64,000 nucleotides of DNA from Branchiostoma floridae (lineage: Eukaryota; Chordata; Leptocardii; Amphioxiformes; Branchiostomatidae), in assembly GCF_000003815.2 (NCBI RefSeq), contig NC_049984.1:25229344-25293343 (forward strand). Direction: 5' to 3'. Of the stretch, positions 55,411 through 64,000 are shown piece by piece. The translations under genes were made by a program, and so were the position numbers. The notes beneath the pieces are model-generated. The model had not been told where the DNA came from. It saw only the letters and a list, made by a program, of their open reading frames with translations, and made no database searches. How positions within the stretch are numbered: position 1 is the stretch's first letter; the number at the start of each line of letters is the position of its first letter.

Positions 55411-56739
55411 ATGGAGTCTGATTTTGTGCAAGAGAAGACGGGACATCGATGTAAAGTGTGTCGACTGTCGGTGAGATGCCATCCGGGTCCATATGGCCGC
55501 GGGAAGTGCAAGTTTGAGCGACGAGAAGGTTCATCGGATGAAGAATACTTCAAGCAGCAGCGGGGCAGCGCTCACGTGGAGGAGAAGTTGCGGAGTCTCC
55601 GGCGCGACAGCAAAGTTTCCGACCTGGTGCGGGCGGTCTGGTCAGACATCATCTCTATGGACACGGACGAGACGCAGGTGAGACAGTCGAGCTCACACAA
55701 CTTGAAGAAATCGTCGGGTTACAGCAGGGAGAACGCCAGCACTCGGGCTAGAAGCGAATCCCCAGCAGTCCAGTTTTCCCGCCATCGCGCACGTAACGTT
55801 AGTCCCAGCAGAGAGGTTGGGCCGGCGAGACCAGAAAAGCCTGGCATTCGCGATCTCAGAAAGTCTAGGGCCTTAGTCAGGGAAGTCGACAAAGCGCTGG
55901 ACGAGTTGTTGGATCCAGATACCAGCCGTGGGAAACAACCCAGGAGCAAGCGTTACGAGGATCGCGGCTCCGTTTCAAGTTTGTCGCAGTCAGACAGCAC
56001 GGAGTCAGATTTCATGAGAAAACTCAGGAGGCGCCAGCGACGCAGGGGGTCGCGCGGGAAGAGTTGCAAGATGAAAGGGGAACGTGTCTCTTCGAAACTT
56101 TTCATATCACGCCGGCGCTGGGATAGCTATGATTCGGACACTTCTGGTATGTCTGATGATTCCCGCTCACGTTCTAACAAGCGCCGCCGACGCCGGGCAG
56201 GTAAGAGCGGACGAATTCGTACTATTGATGATTCGGGCACCCGTCATGTCAAACTTGATTGGCCACAACATAAGCTGCACTTCCCAGGATATGGAAATAA
56301 AGGGGGCGTGGCTAGTGATCAGTTATCCTTGCTAATGTTAGTACACGGCTTTCTGAAGAATGTTCTTTATTCGGACCGGGTTTCGGTTGACGCAGAGCAT
56401 CAGTTAGTTCATCTGGCAGACCTTACGTTCGATGTTGTGAACTATGACTGGAAGTTAGTTCGGGAAGTCCACGCATCTTTACTATACGGGGTAGGGTATG
56501 GATCGCTCACGTGGGGTAGCCGCGGTACCTTTGATACTATCAGAGAGAGCCACTACCGGACACAAGCTGGCGCCGCTCGTGGCAACGTGTCGTCATCGAG
56601 GGCGGAGCCTGTCAGTGTATATCTTGTGTGGCGGGAAACAGGCCGCGGTATTGTGGCGAGTTTCACTCCGGTACCTGTTCCTGCAATCCGGCCATTGGAG
56701 TACACGATGGAATGCCCCAAGACTACACCACGTCTGTAG
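55411..56739 (+). CDS. gag-like protein of the PAT-like element
   Basis: 442 residues from ATG 55411; the frame extends upstream but only through a TTG. The N-terminus has a Cys/His cluster (CKVCRLSVRCHPGPYGRGKC, residues 14-33). The middle is very rich in Arg, Ser and Asp. The C-terminal third has WPQHKLHFPG, DQLSLLMLVHGFLKNVL and LADLTFDVVNYDW, a pattern I associate with the capsid-like ORF of metazoan DIRS elements. It is intact and would act in particle formation. No protease or RT follows before the gap. Confidence 0.65.
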   Translation: MESDFVQEKTGHRCKVCRLSVRCHPGPYGRGKCKFERREGSSDEEYFKQQRGSAHVEEKLRSLRRDSKVSDLVRAVWSDIISMDTDETQVRQSSSHNLKKSSGYSRENASTRARSESPAVQFSRHRARNVSPSREVGPARPEKPGIRDLRKSRALVREVDKALDELLDPDTSRGKQPRSKRYEDRGSVSSLSQSDSTESDFMRKLRRRQRRRGSRGKSCKMKGERVSSKLFISRRRWDSYDSDTSGMSDDSRSRSNKRRRRRAGKSGRIRTIDDSGTRHVKLDWPQHKLHFPGYGNKGGVASDQLSLLMLVHGFLKNVLYSDRVSVDAEHQLVHLADLTFDVVNYDWKLVREVHASLLYGVGYGSLTWGSRGTFDTIRESHYRTQAGAARGNVSSSRAEPVSVYLVWRETGRGIVASFTPVPVPAIRPLEYTMECPKTTPRL

Positions 56740-56947
56740 TGCGTGCTTGATAGTGCGGGACATCCGAGCACCACATCCGAGCACCACATCCGACTCAGGA
56801 TTGCCAGTACAAACCCCGACCATTTGGCGGCTCCACAGTCAGAACAAACCACAACTCCGGAGACCCCGCCCCTGTCCCTCTCAATGCTGACGGACGCTCG
56901 ATCCCCCGCTGCTTGCCGTCTTCCCCCCCTTCCCAGCCGATTTTTTT

Positions 56948-57374
56948 NNNNNNNNNNNNNNNNNNNNNNNNNNNNNNNNNNNNNNNNNNNNNNNNNNNNN
57001 NNNNNNNNNNNNNNNNNNNNNNNNNNNNNNNNNNNNNNNNNNNNNNNNNNNNNNNNNNNNNNNNNNNNNNNNNNNNNNNNNNNNNNNNNNNNNNNNNNNN
57101 NNNNNNNNNNNNNNNNNNNNNNNNNNNNNNNNNNNNNNNNNNNNNNNNNNNNNNNNNNNNNNNNNNNNNNNNNNNNNNNNNNNNNNNNNNNNNNNNNNNN
57201 NNNNNNNNNNNNNNNNNNNNNNNNNNNNNNNNNNNNNNNNNNNNNNNNNNNNNNNNNNNNNNNNNNNNNNNNNNNNNNNNNNNNNNNNNNNNNNNNNNNN
57301 NNNNNNNNNNNNNNNNNNNNNNNNNNNNNNNNNNNNNNNNNNNNNNNNNNNNNNNNNNNNNNNNNNNNNNNNNN
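56948..57374. other. assembly gap (427 N)
   Basis: Gap inside the PAT-like element. Its odd size suggests an estimated length. It is too short for RT, RNase H and recombinase unless the estimate is wrong. Confidence 0.99.
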
Positions 57375-57403
57375 CGTGTGAGAATTATTCCAGTCTCATT
57401 GCC

Positions 57404-57463
57404 GGTTCAGAGACTGTTCAGAGGCTGTTCAGAGACTGTTCAGAGATTGTTCAGAGACTGTTG
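57404..57463. repeat. 11-bp tandem repeat
   Basis: About five units of TTCAGAGACTG inside the PAT-like element just after the gap. Confidence 0.85.
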
Positions 57464-57494
57464 AGGGGCCCAGATGTAACATACACATGTATAT

Positions 57495-57735
57495 TTTAAC
57501 ATGGCCTGACGTGGGTTTGTAAACTTGTAGAACTCGGGTGCGATTTGAATCTGCAACGCTGTGCTTATTGTACCGTGATAACATGGCCTGACGTGTGTTT
57601 ATGTGTTGAACTCGGACGTGATCAAGATCTACAGCACTATATGCTAGTTATACCGTGATTACCTGGCCTGACTTGTGTTTGTAAACTTGTGGAACTCGGA
57701 TTTGATTTGAATCTGCAACACTGTGCCAGTGATAT
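57495..57735. repeat. three imperfect repeats of about 80 bp
   Basis: Three units starting ATGGCCTGACGTG or close variants and containing GTTTGTAAACTTGTRGAACTC. Non-coding part of the PAT-like element. Confidence 0.75.
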
Positions 57736-58327
57736 TAAGTTTCCTTATGTTTCAGCAAAAATATTACTTTATGTCTAAATACGGTTTTGACCTTACTAAG
57801 CAGTTCACTTTACATGGTTTTGCAGTAAACAAGAATTTTGCTGATCAGAGCCAGGTGGTCTAAGACTTTACAATGTGCAGAGAGAGTGTTGTATGTTCCA
57901 GTAATGGAGATTAAGATTTCTCCCTTTTGTCCTTTATTATTATGGTGTAACATGGCGAACGGCGTTCTGAGGATCACCTACTTAATTAACAAGTTCTATT
58001 GAGTACCACGTTAGGGTTTGCTCTAATTTAGAATGTTAACAGTTAAAGTATATTCATAAGCTGACGGCATTAGTCTGTATTTGCGAGTTTCCTGAGTTAC
58101 TAGGTTACGTTTGTATTATAGAATGGTAACGTATATCCAGAGGAAGAAGATGTCTCAGTAGCGTCGTTGAAGGCATTGCAGTGTTTCTAGAGTAACCGTT
58201 TAGAGTATTGATCGTTTGGTAATATGTTTATTGGTAGTGGGGTGGTGGTGTTTTCTTCTTTATTCGTTGTTTTTAGTGTATCTATGATATTATTTCTTTT
58301 CTTTTAGCGGTTTGGCCTTTTATTTTG

Positions 58328-58414
58328 GTGTTTTTCTCCGAAAAAGTTTTACTGGATTAAACTTTTTCCTTTTTTCTGCCAAACCGTGTCTTTGTTTGAG
58401 TTTGTCCGATAATT
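58328..58414 (+). repeat. split direct repeat B1
   Basis: 87 bp, identical by eye to B2 (58647-58733). Contains TTTTTCTCCGAAAAAG, an internal palindrome. Confidence 0.9.
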
Positions 58415-58573
58415 TGAGAAAAATTTCATTTTGTAATTTTTATTAATTGATCGCAAACTGTATCTGTCTTTGTTCGGCCCGTTTGCGCTTTGACCCGGAA
58501 CACGTGAGAGTGACGTCACTCGTAGTTTGCTGGGCAGGCGGGTCGCACGGATCTTCTCTGTTCTCCCTTTTCA
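58415..58573 (+). repeat. split direct repeat A2
   Basis: Second copy of A1, starting at the base after B1. Confidence 0.9.
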
Positions 58574-58646
58574 CCCTCCACCACCCCTTTCTCCGCCAAA
58601 TGTTATCAAAAGTTAAGAATTTTATTATAGTTGTCGAAGTAGTGTT

Positions 58647-58733
58647 GTGTTTTTCTCCGAAAAAGTTTTACTGGATTAAACTTTTTCCTTTTTTCTGCCA
58701 AACCGTGTCTTTGTTTGAGTTTGTCCGATAATT
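58647..58733 (+). repeat. split direct repeat B2
   Basis: Second copy of B1; the right end of the element as inferred. Confidence 0.9.
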
Positions 58734-59203
58734 AAGAGCGATACACGTGCAAAACGCAGACAACTCACATTCGTCCCTTCGCAGCAACAACTTCTCGCAG
58801 TTTCACAAAGCAAAATAAAATACGAAATCTTCATGACACTAAAAGGGCAATCTTTCATACTCCCTGGAAACACAAACGAGGTAAATACGCGGTCTCTCTT
58901 CTACACCCCGAAAACCTGCTGGCGGTCTTTCTGTGGATCTTCTGTGTTTCCGTAGCCATGGCGTCGACGGCTGTGGGGAGGAGTCCGTCAAACTGCATTG
59001 TTAATAGTCTATCCTGCCCTTATATAGGATTGGGTCTTCGCCTTATATGGGCATCGCCAATCACAGCGCAGGAAAGATAGTTTACCGAGTAACGTAAAAT
59101 TTATTATTGTTATGATATAATGTTATCTGATCATTTTGTAACCTTCCAACAAGTAGAGTTTGATTCGCGGCATCGAATCTAATAAGTCTATTCATGTTTG
59201 TTC

Positions 59204-59466
59204 GGGTTCGCTTAAAAGGATGGGCTGTCTACCAGGCCAGGCTACCTGGCCTGTCTACCTGGCCTGGCTATCACGTCAGGCTACTCAGATCCCCCCATTC
59301 ATAGCCCCATCATATGGCACTCAGCCAAAATAGCTGATTGACAGGCATAGTAATTGCTGATCTCCAACCCTGCTAGTGCCAGTGACCCAAGGTTGCCCTG
59401 TCCACCACTGGCTGGGCCCTTTGGGAATGTGTCTGGGAGGCCTTGCTTGTGTGTGTGGGTGTGTAA

Positions 59467-59528
<62 letters not shown>

Positions 59529-60229
59529 ATGGGCTTGCCAGCAACAGAAATTTGTTTCTTTATTGAATATCTATCTTCTAGAACAGAAACTATCTCAGCT
59601 TGTGCAACAAGAAGGGAGAGCATAAATCACTTGCTCACTGTAAAGCTAAACTTGTATTGACCAAGGGGGGTACTGTATAATTACATGTACCTCCTTGTTC
59701 TCTATGCTAGTATGCCATGTTGACATATACAATCTTAGTAGTCACATAGCATTTTTGAGGCTGTGGATTGTTATCCACTGTACAATTTTTGTGTCCAGGA
59801 CAGAGCCCAATCCTCTCCTTCCACTGACAACAATCTCTCCAAACCCCTTGTACAAGTTGGAGTGGGGAAAGTACTGTTAACAGATTTTGTGACATGTCAA
59901 AGGATTTGAACCCAGGACCTCTGTTTTATAGGTCTAACACCCTAAAGCATTTACCGAACACAGTACTAGTACTGGTACAGTACTTGAATGTGTTCCTGAC
60001 AGCTGCAAGGAAGGCCTCCCAGGCACTTTCCCGAAGGGTCCAGCCAGTGGACACTAGTGGCAGGGTTGAAAATTAGCAATTACTATGCCTGTCAATCAGC
60101 TATTTTGGCTGAGTGCCACATGATGGGGTTATGAATGGGGGGATCTGAGTAGCCTGACGTGATAGCCAGGCCAGGTAGACAGGCCAGGTAGCCTGGCCTT
60201 GTAGACAGCCCAGCCTTTTAAGCGAACCC
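59204..60229. mobile_element. 1026-bp Mutator-like element with long TIRs
   Basis: Starts GGGTTCGCTTAAAAGG and ends with its inverse. TGTTTGTTC is repeated at 59195-59203 and 60230-60238 (9 bp). Left TIR 59204-59450, right TIR 60002-60229, differing by one indel of about 20 bp. No transposase frame. The left arm runs into a (TG)n tract. Inserted in an ankyrin intron whose paralogue (26470-26636) shows the empty site. Confidence 0.85.
59463..59524. repeat. (TG)n microsatellite
   Basis: About 30 TG units within the long-TIR element; open frames across it on both strands are artefacts. Confidence 0.97.
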
Positions 60230-60262
60230 TGTTTGTTCACCAAAAAAATCTGCTCTTAACAG

Positions 60263-60361
60263 TACGAATTCACACCACTGTTGGTAGCAGCCATGAATGG
60301 ACATGTGGACGTTGTGCAGCAGCTGTTGAAGGCTGGAGCAGAACTGAACAAGGCTACGCAG
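60263..60361 (+). CDS. ankyrin repeat exon
   Basis: 33 codons, phase 0; CTTAACAG acceptor, GTAAGA donor. YEFTPLLVAAMNGHVDVV, then QQLLKAGAELNKATQ. Tyr replaces the usual Asp/Asn at position 1 and Glu the Gly. Confidence 0.9.
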
Positions 60362-60470
60362 GTAAGAGGTTAAAACGAGAATACATTACTTCTTTAGATT
60401 TGCCGGCTGTAACGTTATATAATGTGCTCCTTTCCGTTACTCAATCTCATCTAGTTCTACTCACGCACAG

Positions 60471-60569
60471 AACGGAGTCACACCGCTGATCATGGCAGCC
60501 TATGATGGACACCTGGAAGTTGTGCAGCAGCTGCTAAAGGCAGGAGCAGAAGTGGACAATGCTATGCAG
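60471..60569 (+). CDS. ankyrin repeat exon
   Basis: 33 codons, phase 0; ACGCACAG acceptor, GTAGGA donor. NGVTPLIMAAYDGHLEVV, then QQLLKAGAEVDNAMQ. Intron partners match those around 26830-27132. Confidence 0.9.
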
Positions 60570-60674
60570 GTAGGACAATTTGAAACAAGGTTACGTCCGT
60601 TCCTTAGACTTGCCGGTTGTATATAATGTGCCCCTTTCCGATATTCATTCTCATCTAGTTCTACTCACTCACAG

Positions 60675-60773
60675 AACGGAGTCACACCACTGTTGGTAGC
60701 AGCCAACGATGGACATGAGGAAATTTTGCAGCAACTGTTGAAGGCTGGAGCAGAAGTAGACAAGGCTAATGAG
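60675..60773 (+). CDS. ankyrin repeat exon
   Basis: 33 codons, phase 0; CTCACAG acceptor, GTAAAA donor. NGVTPLLVAANDGHEEIL, then QQLLKAGAEVDKANE. Confidence 0.9.
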
Positions 60774-60892
60774 GTAAAATAGTTGAACGACTGACGTTCA
60801 ATTTATCATTGTTATCTGACCATGTTGTTTCCTTACAACAAGTCGAGTTTGATTTGCGGCATCGCATGTGATAAGTCCATTCATTTTTCTCT

Positions 60893-62368
60893 TCGCCAAT
60901 GGCGATAGAGTATGATTTTGCCGACTTGGGTCTGTATGTAGGTCAACAACATATAAGTCGAGAAATTGTGGATGGAACTTTTTGATTTTTTGCAGGTGTG
61001 TAGCGGTTGTCGAAAGGCATGCCTATTTCGAAAACGGTTTACCTGGCGTTTTCCTACGGTACAGCAGCGAGCTTTGTATTTTTTCGTGGTTTGCCGTTTC
61101 CGGAAGCATAAGTCAAAATGCAGCTGGGCGATTTCCACGATATTTGGCAGGTGTGTAGCGGTTGTGGCAAGGATTGTCATGTGCGAGAATGGTTTAGCTA
61201 GCTTTTACCTATGGTGCTGTAGCTGTCTTTGTATGTAAGTGCGTTTGTCTGTATGCAAGATAACTCGAGATGTTCTTGATGGATGCTAATGATATTTCGT
61301 TGATAGGTAGGGGACACAGAAAGGAAGGTCAAGTTCGATAATGGGCTTCCTGGTGACTTGTTTTGGTACTGCAAGTGAGCGTCAAAGTTTGCGCCTAAAT
61401 TTTCCAGAAGAGCCAGGTTCATGAATTTTAAGTGGTGGATAGCTGTTGGGACTAGGAGTAAATGGTGTAATTTTGGGCCCCCTAGCAGCTTGTTTGGAAC
61501 TGCAGTGGGTCTTATAGTCCATAACTTTTTAGATGGATAACTCCTGAGGGGATTGATGGATATTCTTTGTTTTTGGTATGTAGGTACTTTGGGTGGTTAT
61601 CAACATAATGAGATGCTAATTATATAAATCACTATGTAGTTAATATAATTACTTAGGGAAACTATAATGGTTGCAATATACTTGTGACGGAGTTACCTGA
61701 AAGGACTTGAATCGGCCCATAGATGTCTAAAAATAGAGAAGAATTAGGTCAAGAGAGCCAGTGGAAGCAGAGAATCCCTGACATTGTCTTGGAAGCATGA
61801 ACTTCTGATTGACCAGGGATGATATGTCTTGGAAGCATGAAATTCTGATTGACCAGGGATCATACCAGGTCATCCGTGTACTATTCGACCAGGCCGGAGT
61901 CTGGTGAGACTACTGATTTTAACAAAACACTATGAAAGTTGCGCTGGAAAATATCACAGCATTGTACATACTGTAAATACATTTAAGTTCGCGGGGATTT
62001 AATTTCGCGGTAGCGGGAAAAAGGACTTTTCGCGGTGGATTTAATTTCGCGGCAGCACCATGCACTGTAGTATCTTAATGCCCTGGAAAAATGTTTGCGG
62101 TGGTTTTAAATTCGCGGTGAAATGGCCAACGTGAAAACCGCGAACATAAATCCACCGCGAACATTTCTGCATTCACAGTAATTTCATTGTCATCAGTTCG
62201 CTGAGACGGTTATGTTTTTGGTAGCATTTGTGGGTTTGTGAGAAACACACGTTCATGCAGTCATTTGCTATTGGGGTAGGTACTATTTAGTAATACATGA
62301 ATAAGACGTTAAAGTCTTGATAAAGGCATGATTATTTGGTGAAGAGATGTGTTTGTCAAACTCTAGTT
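60893..62368 (+). mobile_element. hairpin-head dispersed repeat, copy 5
   Basis: Head TCGCCA-A-TGGCGA (60893-60905) followed by TAGAGTATG. The body contains GATAACTCGAGATG, then GGGCCCCCTAGCAGC. Tail near 62334-62368 reads TTTGGTGAAGAGATGTG and ends AACTCTAGTT. A MITE (61971-62178) and a 42-bp tandem duplication (about 61782-61863, TCTTGGAAGCATGAA) are inside. Confidence 0.5.
61971..62178. mobile_element. 208-bp mariner-like MITE with TA ends
   Basis: CTGTAAATACATTTAAG at the left and its diverged inverse at the right, bounded by TA (61969-61970, 62179-62180). The body is built from TTCGCGG-type repeats in both orientations. Related to 8268-8387. Confidence 0.7.
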
Positions 62369-62399
62369 ATTGACATGAACTTCTGCTCTCTAATAACAG

Positions 62400-62498
62400 A
62401 ACGGTTTCACAGCACTGTTGATAGCAGCCCAGGAGGGACATGTGGAAGTTGTGCAACAGCTATTGGATTTTGGAGCAGAAGTGAACAAGGCTAAACAC
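62400..62498 (+). CDS. ankyrin repeat exon
   Basis: 33 codons, phase 0; AATAACAG acceptor, GTAAGA donor. NGFTALLIAAQEGHVEVV, then QQLLDFGAEVNKAKH; DFG replaces KAG. Confidence 0.9.
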
Positions 62499-62634
62499 GT
62501 AAGACCGATATTATACTGTCCTAAACCAGCACATAATGCTAGCCTGATTGTCCTCCTTTAAGGAAAAGTTGATACGGTAACTGTGTCAGAGGGAGACAAT
62601 CGTTTATTTTCATCACATTTCGCCCTCCACACAG

Positions 62635-62733
62635 GATGGAACCACTCCACTGTCCATGGCAGCGCTGAAAGGACATGTGGAAGTTGTGCAGCAGCTGCTG
62701 AAGGCTGGAGCAGACGTAAACATGACTGATGAG
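62635..62733 (+). CDS. ankyrin repeat exon
   Basis: 33 codons, phase 0; CCACACAG acceptor, GTAAGA donor. DGTTPLSMAALKGHVEVV, then QQLLKAGADVNMTDE. The exon and 80 bp of upstream intron are near-identical to 27551-27649 and its upstream intron. Confidence 0.92.
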
Positions 62734-62877
62734 GTAAGATACTTGGACAAGCACAATCACATTTATCATTGTTTTCTGGTCGTTTTGTTCCTTTTCAACG
62801 AGTAGAGCTTCCTTTGCGACATTGCACCTGATACATCCGTTAATGTTTATTCACATGAATTTCTGCTCTAATAACAG

Positions 62878-62967
62878 GACGGATTCACGCCACTGTTCGT
62901 TGCAGTTTTAAATGAACATGAGCAGCAGCTGCTGAAGGCTGGGGCAGAAGTAAACAAGGCTAAATAC
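62878..62967 (+). pseudogene. ankyrin exon with lost donor
   Basis: 30 codons, good AATAACAG acceptor. DGFTPLFVAVLNEHEQQLL, then KAGAEVNKAKY. The donor is CTAAGG. Read-through would add about 22 codons and end at TAA near 63034, so it could act as a terminal exon or be skipped. Confidence 0.65.
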
Positions 62968-63176
62968 CTAAGGATAAAGCTTATAAAACCTAACAGTGAC
63001 AATGTAGTCATTTGCGATGCATTTATGTTGTAAAGAAAGCTAATTACAGATTATCTATGTTGTATACAATATTCTAGTACTCTCCACAGAGTTAAAGTTG
63101 TTTCAGGCCGCTGTGTCGGAATGGAACAATCATTCAGTCTCATCACACTTTAAGCTTTACCCTCGATTCCACGCAG

Positions 63177-63275
63177 ATCGGAGCCACTCCACTGTACAGA
63201 GCAGCCCAGAATGGACATGTGGAAGCTGTACAGCAGCTGCTGAAAGCTGGAGCAGAAGTGGACAAGGCTGCGCAG
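63177..63275 (+). CDS. ankyrin repeat exon, last in window
   Basis: 33 codons, phase 0; ACGCAG acceptor, GTAATA donor. IGATPLYRAAQNGHVEAV, then QQLLKAGAEVDKAAQ. The gene continues beyond the window. Confidence 0.88.
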
Positions 63276-63415
63276 GTAATATAACGTTACTAAAAGGGTA
63301 GGAAATTGATAAGCCTATAACAATAACACTGTAGTCATGTACGATGTACGCATGCTGTGAAGAAACTGATGAATGCTTTTACTACCAATTTCTATATGTT
63401 TTGTTATATATTATA

Positions 63416-64000
63416 AACTAGAGTTCGGCGACCTCATACCTCCATGAAAATTTAGAGCTTTCGTAAATTTCATGCAATTGACCAATACATTAACATAATT
63501 TATGCATGGTGTTGTTCATCATTGACTAACGTACACATGTCACAATTATAAAATTCCCATCATCAATCATAAAGCGGTTTTAATTTTTACATAAATTATG
63601 CAAATAAGTTCCCAATTACCATATTTGGTATCTGCTTATATTCCACCTATCGTAATTAACATGTGTTACATTTATTGAAGTCCAGTTATTGAAAACAATT
63701 GAATTATACAATTTCCTCATTGATTATGCAAATTAAGTCCTCATTTGCATAACATGCATATCACTATGAACATCTTTCCCCAAGCTACCTGCATGCCTAA
63801 AATGATGCCAATCCGACGTTCCTTTCTGCAGTTATCCTCTTTCAAGTGTCTTGACAAAAATGCCCCTGCAGTTTCACATTTAAATGTTAGGGGGCTGAAA
63901 CTTGCCCCAATTTGTTATGGCACTAAAAGCTATCTACCACCTAGATGTCAAGACGATTAGCCTGAGTATCATCCTCCGTAGTAACCGCTGGCTCACTACT
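63416..64000 (-). mobile_element. hairpin-head dispersed repeat, copy 6 (cut by window end)
   Basis: Minus orientation. Tail at 63416-63446 (read on the minus strand CATGGAGGTATGAGGTC, then GAACTCTAGTT), followed by ATTATGCAAAT units like those at 1040-1900. The head lies outside the window. Confidence 0.6.

Larger units (their letters stand above)
55225..58733 (+). mobile_element. PAT/Ngaro-like tyrosine-recombinase retroelement with split direct repeats
   Basis: Order: A1 (55225-55383), gag-like ORF (55411-56739), N gap, non-coding DNA, B1 (58328-58414), A2 (58415-58573), 73 bp, B2 (58647-58733). A1 and A2 are 159-bp copies, B1 and B2 87-bp copies, apparently identical; B1 and A2 abut exactly. 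This is the split-direct-repeat layout of PAT/Ngaro-type DIRS elements, where the B1-A2 joint templates a circular intermediate. RT, RNase H and recombinase are not visible; they are either missing or lost in the gap. Confidence 0.75.
48848..59073. mobile_element. long member of the second twin insertion (10.2 kb)
   Basis: Shares about 59 bp at its left end and about 90 bp at its right end with 48524-48838 and is followed by a third AAGATAGTT (59074-59082). The interior holds pyrimidine-rich repeats (49230-49450), a minisatellite (51515-53890), a LINE fragment, the PAT-like element (55225-58733) and unassigned DNA. After the third target copy the ankyrin intron resumes (GAGTAACGTAA). Confidence 0.6.
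3122..63275 (+). other. ankyrin-repeat gene, overall extent in window
   Basis: At least 16 exons with good splice sites, plus two or three damaged ones. Each encodes one ankyrin repeat (consensus x-G-x-TPL, then GHVEVVQQLL, then KAGAEVDKA). All are phase 0-0 and normally 99 bp. Stacked ankyrin repeats form helical scaffolds for protein binding; the partner and cell location cannot be read from this sequence. No signal peptide, membrane segment or other domain is seen. Introns of the two exon clusters are paralogous, showing block duplication. The 3' end lies beyond the window and the 5' end is uncertain. Exon skipping would always keep frame, so repeat number could vary between transcripts. 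Confidence 0.75.

Noticed and set aside
59890-59945. tRNA 3'-half-like sequence (GGTTCAAATCC on the minus strand) in the long-TIR element
   Set aside because: No A box at the right distance and the T-stem does not pair.

Overview
The window looks like a repeat-dense intergenic and intronic stretch of an invertebrate deuterostome genome. An amphioxus (Branchiostoma) is the most likely source, inferred from single-repeat ankyrin exons, CR1/L2-group LINEs with PHD and esterase domains, DIRS/PAT-type elements and many MITEs. It is eukaryotic: exons have GT/AG borders, most ORFs belong to retrotransposons, and there are no operons or ribosome binding sites. Three N gaps are present (19755-19854, 21477-21576, 56948-57374).

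The only host gene I can support is on the + strand. It is an ankyrin-repeat gene in which almost every exon is exactly one 33-residue repeat, phase 0 at both ends. Exons lie at 8846, 10372, 26371-27649 (six exons), 46667-48512 (four, one of them dead), 60263-60773 (three) and 62400-63275 (four, one with a dead donor). A possible first exon is at 3122-3148. The gene runs off the right end. Intron sequences show that it grew by tandem duplication of a multi-exon block, and that its large introns are made of nested transposons.

Layout: 0.6-8.8 kb holds dispersed repeats, including a family with a hairpin head and a matching tail motif, plus a decayed LINE fragment. 9.2-20.8 kb holds two copies of a Harbinger-like TIR element; the second is split by a LINE (12341-19138) and by a fold-back element containing a perfect 142-bp palindrome. 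21.9-24.1 kb is a 9-10-bp-TSD, Mutator-like TIR element with a sibling copy nested inside it. 27.65-46.54 kb is one full-length LINE (PHD, endonuclease, RT; minus strand) sitting in an ankyrin intron and split by a 15-kb double insertion. That insertion contains a second LINE with both ORFs fully open (31.4-38.1 kb) and fragments of LINE and DIRS elements. 48.5-59.1 kb is a second double insertion; it carries a palindrome-rich minisatellite and a PAT-like element with split direct repeats. 59.2-60.2 kb is another 9-bp-TSD element with long TIRs.

Most notable: (1) both esterase-type LINEs encode a J-domain-like N-terminus in ORF1; (2) the hairpin-head repeats change head hairpin and tail motif together; (3) two large insertions share only their ends with a small sibling that abuts them across a single copy of the target duplication; (4) the 142-bp palindrome; (5) the PAT-like A1...B1A2..B2 architecture.
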